Shown here one piece after another: positions 53,991 through 64,000 of a DNA stretch of 64,000 bases (positions within the stretch are counted from its first letter, which is position 1; each line of letters begins with the position of its first letter). Source of the DNA: Protula sp. h YS-2021 (Eukaryota; Annelida; Polychaeta; Sabellida; Serpulidae); NCBI GenBank assembly GCA_949752745.1, contig OX457024.1:47930490-47994489 (forward strand). Reading direction: 5' to 3'. Under the pieces are notes generated by a model. That model had not been told where the DNA came from, searched no databases, and was given only the letters and a program-made list of their open reading frames with translations. Position numbers and translations under genes: made by a program.

Positions 53991-55600
53991 CCTCTTCATG
54001 CAACACTGCATTTCGTTTCATGCCGTTTCGTTCTACAAATTAGAAATAGTCGTTAAATCTGAGATTTTGAGAGTACGGGTCCTGGTCTGTGCATGTACAC
54101 TCTTTGATACCGATTTCCATAATATTTCATTCATGTGTCCCATTACCTTTTTGAAGGACTTTTAAACACAAATCACTTACTTGCTATGACATGTAATTGG
54201 TTGTCTGTAAATACAAATTGTGTTTTTTCATTATTTTTAAATGCCTTTGCCGTAATTGCAAAACCATTGAGGATCCTAAATCATGCAATTAAAACTGAAA
54301 TGATGATAAGTTGGGTTTCACATATTTATTACAAAGCCAGCAGGATCCTAAATGCGGTTGGTTAAAAAAGAGAACTCAAGATAAGCTTTATCAATGAACG
54401 ACTTGTATAGAATAAACTCTTAATTATCTACATAATCGCATACTTAACCTTTGTTTAGAAAAGATAATTAATTTAATTAACAAATGTAAACTACAAAGGA
54501 TATGTGTTACGGTGCCCTGGGTATGGTTCTTGCAGCCATATTTTGTACAGTTTGTAGTATATCCGTAAAGTTATCCCAATCAAAAGGTAATTTCATAATC
54601 AGTTCTGCAAGCCACCTTTGCTTACACGTTAAACTTGGTCAATTGAAGGTTTAGAAATTTACGAATCTGAAAAACAGATTGAAGATAAGATAAATCATTT
54701 TGGCATTTCGAATCTATGACTTGTTCCATGGTACACTTTGAATAGAATATGGTTTTCAAAAGAACATAGATTTCAAATTTTACTACTTTTCTCGTTTTCA
54801 CCTACAGGGAAGTTATTTTCCAAATAACATCCACTTACTGTTTAATTTTTCAAAACATCCTTCATCCTTTGTTATTTAAAGTTTCATTTCGGTCGCGTCT
54901 GCTGAAGAAAATTTAGGAATCCACATAAAAGTGCTGAAAAGAATTGTATGCTTCGGATTTAGGAACGCTAACCGTAATAGTTGTGTACCTATTTGAGAGA
55001 AGCTATCCAGAATGATGCAATATTTATTATTATGAGTTTGTATGAAGTAATTCATGTTCCATTTTCCCATTATCTGTGGTTTTTTTATGTTGGTTATCTT
55101 TTATAGAGTACAAACAGCCAAAATTAAAGCTCAAAAATCTTTCAATACATTATCAAATCAATAAAGTTATGGACTGAAAGACAAGTCTTTGCTTCATTAT
55201 AGATTTACTGAAATTGCTAAGAGATATTAGAATTTTCTTCATTTTTTTAAGAGTAGAAGTTCTTTTAATTCTGATGAGAGCTAAAACCAATAAAATGGCA
55301 ATTTCTAACATTTGTGTTTAAGATATGCTGCAGACATACGATTTAGCGGTAAGAATTTGTGTGACAGCAATATCCTGTGCAGATCATTCCATCTGATTCA
55401 TCAGAATGGCAACAACCAAGCGTTAAGGACATTATTATCTTTACGAATGAGTAGACTTAAGTTTTCCAGTTATTTGGTACCAAAGCAACAAAGGTGTTGA
55501 AAATAAGGTTTAGAGTGCTAAATATCCCAAAGAAAACACATGGACGGCAATGCTATCAGTCATGCCCTTAAACGAATCTGATACTTGGACAACACTGATT
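53991..55600. other. Intergenic, nothing recognised
   Basis: AT-rich spacer. Short ORFs have no family features. Confidence 0.45.
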
Positions 55601-55609
55601 TAATTAATA

Positions 55610-56510
55610 TATTAAAATACCACAGCTTCAGCTACCGTTGAATTAGATACAGAGTCAATTATTGATAAACTAAGCAGAGCGATTGATCGGCTGTAAAGTG
55701 GTCAAGTACCAGAAAATGGTGGCATTTGGCGGATGGGCCAAAATGTTGCGAAGGAACTCTACTCCTAATCCTTCACAATCTGCTATCTGCTAAGTGTTGG
55801 GGGGGGATATACACGACGACACGACGGTCAATGATGTATAGGTATATTTTCACTGAGGGAGCTGAAAGAGAATTTTCAGGAATAGCCAAAAACTGTTGTT
55901 TATAACCTTTGTCGTCCAGACCAAAGCGTTTGATGCAATAAGTAGGTCAGGTATGTCAAAGTCTTTGAGAAAACTGGCTGCCCCCAAGACTACTCAGGGA
56001 AACATGCGTAATACAGTCGATTTCGATATCAGCTTTCAAATAAAACAATGCATGGAGCAAGAATGTGCATCTGTATCTTTTCTCGACGTTTGCTCAGCTA
56101 TGCCTTCAAGGATGTTAAGAACATTTGCATCTGCACTCAATATGGGGGGAATCTAGCCAACGTCTCCAAGAAAAATCGAGACTATGTAAAGTAACCATTA
56201 TGGAAATGCTCTTCAATGACAGTGCTAAAATAGTTACACCTACGGGCGCTAATCGACAGTCTGCAAAACGCTTGTGAAAAAATTTCCCTGACAAACAGCA
56301 TGAAGAAAACTGTCGTCACGTCTCAAGGTATTAAACACTCATCAGTCATAACTCTCAATGACACCGCGTTAGAGGTTGATAGCAAATTCTGCTGCGCGGG
56401 TTTCACTACCACAGACAGTTGTAGTTGACGAAAGCAATGGCCAAATCGGAAAGACTGCCACCGCGTTAGGCGGACTCCCAAAAGGGACATGCAAAACGAA
56501 AATTGACCAC
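55610..56510 (+). pseudogene. Decayed non-LTR retrotransposon reverse transcriptase
   Basis: The plus-strand reading shows worn RT blocks in order: a LDTESIIDKLSRAIDRL.SG helix region at about 55640, then VVQTKAFDAISRSGMSKSL at about 55910 (block FVDLTKAFDTVNREGLW), DFDISFQIKQCMEQECASVS (the usual ...F.V..GVKQGC.L), then EMLFNDSA near 56200 (MLFADDA) and QIGKTATALG near 56440. Stops and frame shifts are frequent and the FADD motif is mutated. A dead LINE copy; the clade is uncertain. Confidence 0.7.
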
Positions 56511-58425
56511 CAAGACCAAGATGGCAATTTACTAGGCATTTATAATAGTTCGCTCCTTGATGGCAGTGAGATATGAACAAGCTACTCGCACCACAAAAAG
56601 AACCTGAATTGCTTTTATTTCAGGTGCTCGCGTCAACTGTTCGAGATCAACTGGAAGCAGAAAGTTCCGACCGAAGACGTTCTGTCACTGTTTGACAAGT
56701 GCGGATGCTGTCGAGCTGGTCTACGCGATTCCTGAGCCGAAACGCCCAATTGGTCTGCCATCTGACACCCGGAAATAGAGAGACTTTTAAAATGCCCATT
56801 GCCTTTTCCAGGCGGAAAGATTCGGTCGACGTATCGTGATTAATATCTGTAAACAGCAAGGAAACTAGAAATGAACACAACAGTTTAAAGAGAATATATC
56901 CTTAAAGGTGAAAAAATTAAATGTATTAAATTATTACTATTACAATGTAATAGAAAATTGGTATTTTTAGACAATAATAAATACAAACTCAGCACTACTA
57001 ATCGTAACAATAACATTTGGATGATTTCACACATCTACAGATCTACTAACTCTGAGAGAACTAACACTCTAAGGAGTTAAAGCATTGGGCAGCCGCAGTC
57101 TAACGCTAATTTTCTAAGGGGGATTTGCCCGAGTTACAGGTTTTTTACTGTAATTTTTGGGAAACACTCATTCCCCCCGTCCTTCTCCCTCTGGTCCTTT
57201 CCCTGTCCGTTATCCCGCAGTCCGTTTCCCCGGTACTTTTCCACTTGGCCCTTTCTCAACAAATGCAAAAAATTTTTGTCATAAATTGTGGAATATTTTT
57301 AAAAAGAAATTACTTTACAACGCATACATTTCATTTGAGAAACTTAAATATTGCATTATTCGATTGCATTTTCCACCCAAAAATATAATGGAATTTGTAG
57401 GATTAATATTCTGGTATTCAAATTTATTTAACTGCAATAAACCAAAATGTTATATCTACCGAATACCTATGATCAGTTACAATTATATGAGTAATTACTC
57501 TAGCGTTGGATTGTGGGATTAATTCTTTTGTTTGTATTGCTATCAATGTCCAGAGCGGGTAGATACATAATTTATAAAAAAAAACAAGTCAAACATTATA
57601 GTTTATATCAAAAGAGTATGGAGTTCATGCAACTGAGCAACAGATTAATATAACAAGTAACTAAAATAAATAAAAACAATAAGCAGTCGATAATGCAAAA
57701 TGAAATAAAATATATGAGTTTTAATTACTATTAAAAATTTCACAATTTCTGACAGAAATGTTGCCTAGGGTTGCAAAGGGCCAGGGAAAAGTACCAGGGA
57801 TTAACTACCAGGTGTCATAAAAAGGTCTAGACTCCACTTTTTTGCTTTATATTTTAGCTCTTCCACGTTGCAATAGTTTGATTATACATAGGCAAATTTA
57901 ACACGGATAAATTTCTCAGTTTATTTATACTTCCTGTGAAATAATTGTTCTCTCCACTGTTAAGGAAGTTTTCATTGGCGGTGGTTTATTGGTCAAGTGG
58001 TTGTGAAAGACTCTCTTTCAGATCCGTATTATCGCTCCTCTTGTAGACATCTGGTTGCTGAAACTTGCAAGTTGTATCAACTTGACTCCTCCTCCTCACA
58101 TTTCCGACTAAAGCATCGTGAATTAGAGGTTAGGCCCCGCATTAAATCACAGTAAATATCCATTTATTTTGTGATGAACACTTCTTCTTTTGGACCAAAT
58201 AGCGACGCTTTATGTTGTCTTCTGTATTTATATTTCAGTAAACAATCTCCCGCTTCAAAAAAGATTGTAAGGGTCTCATTTGTGGCAGAAATCTTATTAT
58301 TTGTCATCTGTTTTGTATGGAGGTACATTCTTTCTCAATCGCTCATAAACTTGCCTTCAGATCTGGAACTTGTCGTTCAGCTAAAGCATTCATTAACGAT
58401 TTGTGAACCGAAATAAACCTGATTG
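56511..58425. other. Intergenic, nothing recognised
   Basis: No supported gene. 56600-56880 is GC-richer and may be the eroded end of the preceding LINE. Confidence 0.4.
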
Positions 58426-58429
58426 TTAT

Positions 58430-60100
58430 TCCGTGTAAGGTAATGAGTTATTGAAACGCTTCACTGTCGTACGTGCTACCAATGTCCGTGATGAAGATGT
58501 CACAAACAACGTAACTGTTAAATACCTCTCATAAACCTTTGACCGACTCTTCAGTAGTAGCGATGTCCATAATCAGCACACCATAGTTCAACGCAAATGC
58601 TTGTCCACAACGCTCATACATATAACGCTTTGGGATGGCCTATATAGAGTATCCTCAATGGTTGGTTATATACTTTAGCTTTGGGGGTTCTTTATAAATT
58701 TTTTACAGGCACACTTTGTATATCATTATCCTAGACTGGCCGGCATATATGAGATCTAGTTAGTGTTTTTATCTTCACAATACTGAAATATGCAGAATGG
58801 CGCTCTGTTAGAACTGTTGTTTGTACCAGGGCAATAATGTCAATTCCTGAAAAAGGTAATTTCATGGGAAAATATGGAGAATACTTACATTCAACAGATA
58901 TTGACGATCTTGTTTTCATGCAATCCAGAAATTTGTATTTCCATGTTTCTGGCCATGGAAAACGGTTTAATCCATTGGTATTAGCATGCCTAATTGTCTT
59001 TCGACACTGAACTGATATTCGTGTCCAGACAAGAATATAGCATGGTGATGCGTCCTTCAAGCCGTGGATGTGTACATTCCTTTCTTCTTCAATGCTAAAC
59101 ACAGTACCTTGCATTGAGTCACTGGGATGAAATGTTGAAAAACACGCTCTTTATTATACTTACCATTACTAGTTTACTTACGCTTTGGATAAGCTCCTTG
59201 AAAATTCAGACTTTGCTTAAAATAACGCTGTAAATACATCTTTAATTTGTACCGCCGTGTACCTTAAGGCAAATTTCTGGTCATAATGTCATCATGACTG
59301 GTTTTTTTCCAACGCTAGCTTAACATTTTCCAAACCCGTTCTATTTCTACCCCTTGCATAACTGGTGATAAAACCTGTTTGCGGTGACCATTTTCTAGAA
59401 GAGGATAGAAATAACTGTGTGCAATTATGGCAGAAATCTGTGGTACATTTTTTTAAGATTAATCATAAAATCTGGCCTCAGACACGTTCTGTAGGGATTT
59501 TGCTTCGATCACAGCCTTGATCTTTAGGTCCGTTTTGTGTATTCCGTCTTTATCTCTTCTGTGAGCTTAAAAATTAATGACATCTTTGACGAATTCATAT
59601 TTTTTCGGATGCACTCTTACTCTGCACTGATCCAGACCTTCTCGGGCAAATTGTGATGCTACCAAATAATCGTTATCGTCACATCCGATAATTATCATAT
59701 CAATACACGTTCTAAGGCAGTTCACCAGCCGGTAGCGGATGGTGCAATTGTATAGGCGACACGCCTAAATCGGAGTTATCCTTTCTGAGTGTCCGCTATT
59801 TGACATTTTTAGCATCTTCGTAAATAATCATCTGTAAATAAGCCGTTTTACAATTGATTTTTGTGCATTTTCCGCTTTTGATCCTAAGGACAGAATAGAA
59901 GTTAACATTGGAATTATACCAGCTGCTTACTCTGTCTATTCCAAGGAAGATAAAATGCTTTTCCAGCATGTTTTCAATTTCAACTTGCTGTTCATTTCCT
60001 GTAGAATTTCAAGCAATTTTGCAGAACATCTCAACAGTACCTTCCATTTCATGGCGACCCCTTTCATTATATTTAACTTTTTCTTGAACACATTTTGATA
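58430..60100 (-). pseudogene. Decayed Ty3/gypsy pol (RT, RNase H, integrase)
   Basis: Read on the minus strand, the remains are in canonical order. An RT start is near 60000 (VEIENMLEKHFI...SSW), then KINCKTAYLQMIIYED near 59850. The catalytic segment is mutated (DMIIIGCDDN near 59680), followed by YEFVKDVINF.AHRRDKDGIH near 59590 (CEF...V.FLGH..S..GI). Near 59000 the RNase H end (RKTIRHANTNGLNRFPWP, as in GK.N..AD.LSR.P). Near 58770 the integrase zinc region (FSIVKIKTLTRSH), and near 58500-58600 the integrase core (TTEESVKGL, CDIFITDIGSTYDSE with N to I in the TDNG motif). Broken by stops; no LTRs located. Confidence 0.75.
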
Positions 60101-61600
60101 CTTTTTCACAACCAAACAGTACAGGTCCTCACTTCTTCAAAACATAGCAGCAAACGTACCTTAGGTTCTTCTTCTTCACGGAAATTGGACTATTATTTCA
60201 GGCTTTGCTGTCTTATTCGCATTGTTTGTACCATTTGTACTCGTACTGTTTATAATAATGTTTCGATGTTATGAACGACGCCGATCAATTCCATATACGA
60301 GAATGAATTGCACCTGTGACAAAAATTGTGTCATTCTGTGGCATTTCATCGCCTATATTTTACAAAACGCTACTTAGAAAAGGACCGCACTTAAATAACT
60401 GTCAATGTCTAAGTTGTCGCTCTCTCTAGAGTTAAGACATCCATGTATTTTAACTAGAAATTTTGTTCGTAGATTCTTTGTGTTCTCGAATAGTCTTCAT
60501 TGATCAATCTTATTGCTGTAACCTCGATGGTTCTACACGCACGTATAATTTGGGTAATATGTTTGGCGGATATTTTGATGGCAGTGTCGTTGTCCTTGCC
60601 ATCAGGTTTTGTTCCCACAACAACTTCCCCATGGTATGTTTGGTATTAATCCGCAATCCAAACGAACATGAACATTCCCAAAATGAAAAGTCTCACTTAT
60701 TTTCTCCAGCTGCGGACATAAATTGATAATATATGCTCCTGTGTGTTGTCGCTTCTTGTAAAAATATCTCTCATCGATTACCATCGATTTTCAGGTCAAG
60801 TGTTCCATCATCAGCTGAAATGAACGGTTTCTGTGACGAGCACAAACTTAGAACTAGAACGTAATTGTATCTTCCTATCAGAATATGCATACCGGAAGCT
60901 TTCTTTCATCAGTACCTTAATAAAGATATTTATGCAGCATTACCCAACCTCATGAAGCTTCCTTCGTGCTCATTAAATGTTTCAATCTTGTCAATGAGAC
61001 GAGTCATGAACGATGTTTACACATTCATCGAATATTTTGGTGATGCACAGACACTGTCCAGAACAGCCTTTGATTGTGAACAAGTTGGCTTTTTCAACAA
61101 GCTACCTGTTCGGTTCATTATTGTGTTATCTGGAACTGAAAAATGAGAGCAAGATAAATTCAGAATTTGCATATGAAACATGCAGTCTAAATCACTAACA
61201 CAGAACTCAAAGAAATCATCTGTTTTATAACAACGCCGCATTGTTATCGCAGTTTAGTCTGTTGATGATAACACCTTTTTACTTCTCAGACCTACTGGAG
61301 ATTCCAGAAAAAGTACTTATAACGACGACGATGATGACTACTACTTTTTAAAAATATCCACCCGCTTTGTGTTTATAAATGATGGATAGATTTTTGAGAG
61401 GTCATCTGTTTTATAACATCGTGTATTGTGCGAATTGAGGGTTGCTTAACCTGTGTGCAAATAGTTGTACCATCATTAAAATGAATCGATATTACGTATT
61501 TTTTCTGATATATCCAATATTAATGGGTGTCATAATTTTTGAATACAAGAAAGAATTAATTTATTTAGTTAAAATCAAAATTCTTAACGGTATAGTTAGA
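60101..61600. other. Unassigned; possible eroded gag/protease region of the gypsy relic
   Basis: It lies where gag and protease would sit for the minus-strand gypsy copy, and has several 60-90-codon ORFs, but no zinc knuckle or DTG motif was found. Confidence 0.3.
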
Positions 61601-61638
61601 TTGATTCTTAATTGGTGAGATTTTCGAAAATTTTATGA

Positions 61639-62382
61639 GCGATATTTTGGTTTAATGTTAATAAACTATCATTGAATGTTCAAAAGACAAATTTTATGAT
61701 TTTCGGAAAGTTTAGAAATGTGCAAAATAATATCAGTATATTTATAAATGGTTATGAAATCCAACAAGTCTTTAATACAAAATTTCTTGGTGTAATAATT
61801 GACTCAAACTTAAATTGGCATGAACAAATAAGTTGCGTTGCAGACAAATTATCTAAAGCTTTAGCAATCATATATCGAGTCAGATTTTTACTGGATACAG
61901 ATTCATTATTGACTTTATATTACTCATTGTTTTACCCACACCTTATCTACTGTTGTGAAATATGGGCAAATACAACCAAAACTAAGTTACAAGTATTACT
62001 CACCAAACAAAAACGTGCAGTAAGAATTGTCAATAATGCAGGTTTCTATGATCATACTAATGAGTTGTTTATTAAGTGTAACCTCCTAAAATTCGAAGAA
62101 ATCGTAAAATTAAAAACAGCATGTATTATGTACAAAGTATTCAATGGTCACATTCCAGTACGATTGCAAAGCTATTTCCAGATTGGCAACTGTGTTAGTT
62201 CATATAGCACTAGACAAGGTGATAAATTTAAAACCAATTTCATAAGAACAAGATTGAAGTCGTATTGTATATCAGCTGTTGGTGTTAAAACTTGGAATTG
62301 TCTTCCTAACACCATAAGGTCGTGTATCAGTATTAATTCTTTCAAAAAGAATGTCAAAGCATTCTTCATAGCATTGTATTAG
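61639..62382 (+). pseudogene. 5'-truncated jockey/L2/CR1-type LINE, C-terminal RT
   Basis: One open frame of about 247 codons begins without an ATG in the RT thumb region (FWFNVNKLSLNVQKTNFMIF). It continues FNTKFLGVIIDSNLNWHEQI, SLFYPHLIYCCEIWANT, LLTKQKRAVRIVNNA and ends NSFKKNVKAFFIALY, the usual C-terminus of these elements. The catalytic FADD block is missing upstream, so this is a 5'-truncated insertion. The open frame suggests a fairly young copy. Followed by a 3' UTR and a simple-repeat tail. Confidence 0.9.
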
Positions 62383-62475
62383 TATTTAAGGTATCCATAG
62401 CTGCTATGTTTCTAGTGTATTTCATTAGTACAGGCGTGCTCTAGTATAAGTTATTTAACTTCAAGCCACGCCTTT

Positions 62476-62613
62476 CTTTCTTTTTTTTTTTTTTTTTTTT
62501 CAAGCATTACATCAAAAATTGTATTCAGTATTATAATGTTCAGTCTGGTCTAAATGTGCATTTATGTTGTACATTTTATTGTTTGAAAAAAAAAGAAAAA
62601 AAGAATGAATGAA

Positions 62614-62652
<39 letters not shown>
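62476..62652. repeat. T tract and (AAAT)n tail of the LINE
   Basis: A T run of about 20 bases lies at 62480-62500. Then A-rich sequence grades into GAATGAATAAATAAATAAAT repeats at 62587-62652, as expected for the 3' tail of the upstream LINE. Confidence 0.8.
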
Positions 62653-62653
<1 letters not shown>

Positions 62654-64000
62654 ATGTTTCAGATACGATAATATGCGGGTTGGTACTTTGAAATTAGCCT
62701 GCAATCCGTACATACGGTCTGTACAGTAGCGCTAAGAAACTGATAGTTAAAAAATTCAGTTGTTGGTTTCCAGTATACCATAATGCTCATGGTATGATTC
62801 TGAGCAACTTTCGTACTCGCACCTATTCCAATGCACAAGGTCCAGACCGTAGAATGGGAGGGATGGTAGAATGAGACACTTGACGCAGATAGGCTGAACC
62901 CTGCTTTGCTCATTTTGCTAATGGATATCCTTAGAACCACATACTTGAGAAAGTGTTTCTCATAATATTGCAACATCAAATTAAAAGTATCATTTGTTGT
63001 TCAAGAGAAAAGTTAATAAGGTTAGCCAGATTGATCAGCTGTTTTTTTGTTAACGTCGCCATCTTGATTCTGCGACATCGCTTATATGGCTGTTGGTGAT
63101 TTCTCTACGTGCAGACCGTCGCCATATTGGTTCTGCGACATCGTATGTAACGCTGTTGGTGATTGGTTAACGTTCGGGCTTAGATTTCATTATCCAAACT
63201 TGTGTATTGTTTACCTTAGAAACACAGTTTGTGCTTTTGTGTATTTTATTGTCCGTACATTAGGGAGTTGCTGTTTCTTGTATCAGCAATGTTTGGCTTG
63301 ACCTCCTCTGTCAGTGGTATTTATTGTTCTGTGTAATTTGAGGGATGTTTCCCTAAAATCATTAAAAACCCATAATTTTGTCCCAATTACTGTCTCTTCC
63401 TTGTATGAAGTGTAGACTGACTATATAGTCTGTCACTGTGGCTTACTTTGAAATTTGGGCTACTCTGGCAGGTTTTGAAGTTTCAACCGTTTCAGTTTGG
63501 GGGTAAACTATAAATAATTGATAAAACATGGAATCATATTCACAAGTAGGATATTAGTCCCAGTTGACTATCTATCTTCTATAGAGAGAGTCACATTTCC
63601 TTGGGTGTAGAGAGTATTTGAAGTCAATTTCTCAAGCCAAGGCGCATGTTGGGCGATAACCGGTGAATAGGCAATGAATGCTGTGTGAAATTATTAATCA
63701 CCTTAATCATTTTGGCGATAAACCTACTCCTTTGCCACGTGTCGTAGTTGTTATATTTTAAAAAAACTTGAAATGACAACATTTTCACAACACAGCTGCC
63801 ATATTGTTTATTTGTACTGATGCATAAGGCAGCGGCATGAGTATCTTACGCGTTGTTATAAAGCAGCTGCCTCTGAGGAAATCTATCTGTTGTGTATAAA
63901 CAGAGAGCGGGTTGATCTTTCAATCTATTATTTTTATTTTATTATTATTATTAGAGTATTTTCAAAAGCGTTTACATAACGTACAGCTAAGCGCTTTGCA
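62653..64000. other. Intergenic with a short local duplication
   Basis: GTCGCCATCTTGATTCTGCGACATCG at about 63054 recurs as GTCGCCATATTGGTTCTGCGACATCG (split here: GTCGCCATAT + TGGTTCTGCG) at about 63118, each followed by a GCTGTTGGTGAT word. No gene recognised. Confidence 0.45.

Noticed and set aside
57125..57522. Overlapping 87- and 121-codon ORFs
   Set aside because: Pro/Leu-rich then AT-rich text with no domain and no splice or promoter support.

Overview
The window is nuclear DNA of an animal, most likely a marine invertebrate, though I cannot name the phylum. The signs are long AT-rich intergenic stretches, (AT)n and (ATT)n microsatellites, GT-AG introns, a tRNA-derived SINE and decayed animal transposons of several kinds (R2/NeSL-like and other non-LTR elements, Ty3/gypsy, Tc1, MITEs). 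Host coding content is thin. There is one long open exon at 12368-13610 and one three-exon gene at 41352-43535, both on the minus strand and both of unknown function.

The dominant object is a complete Maverick/Polinton, a virus-like self-synthesising DNA transposon of 17,899 bp at 21351-39249. It is bounded by terminal inverted repeats (TIRs) and by a perfect 6-bp target site duplication, GCTATG. Every recognisable reading frame in it is open. The left arm reads rightward: zinc-finger/PolB polymerase, a PC4-like protein, then further short PC4-like proteins. The right two thirds reads leftward. An accessory block (37.6-34.3 kb) holds a small helical protein, two tandem PC4-like/zinc-cluster proteins, a short protein with a predicted intron, a NADAR-domain protein and another small protein. 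A tightly packed late-type block (34.2-28.4 kb) holds integrase, packaging ATPase, two conserved small proteins, a Cys-rich acylation-type protein, minor capsid, a pVI/pX-like basic peptide, major capsid and adenain-type protease. The two directions converge at 27.9-28.4 kb, in AT-rich minisatellites that carry AATAAA signals on both strands.

The element appears to carry its own regulatory architecture. Its TIRs are arrays of perfect CRE palindromes (TGACGTCA), several fused to an ETS site as CCGGAAGTGACGTCA. A second, internal inverted repeat carries a perfect Maf/AP-1 palindrome (TGCTGAGTCAGCA) upstream of TATA-like boxes on both arms. The right arm also has an array of forkhead-type TGTTTAC cores. 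Two TATA-like boxes overlap the stop codon of the preceding gene. In the late block four gene junctions are exact ATGA overlaps. Together these read as an inducible, virus-like promoter system followed by coupled translation of virion genes.

Outside the Maverick, the left flank (1-21.3 kb) holds nested inverted-repeat elements, an R2/NeSL-like LINE pseudogene, a SINE, GC-rich inverted repeats and a tandem satellite. The right flank (39.3-64 kb) holds another array of the same satellite, a 1.4-kb GATATC-rich inverted-repeat element, a Tc1 fragment, divergent tandem repeats, an RT pseudogene, a decayed Ty3/gypsy pol and a 5'-truncated LINE with a simple-repeat tail.

All calls are by eye from sequence and translation. 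No searches were run. Several ORFs open on GTG or TTG in a bacterial-style reading; I moved those starts to the first sensible ATG.
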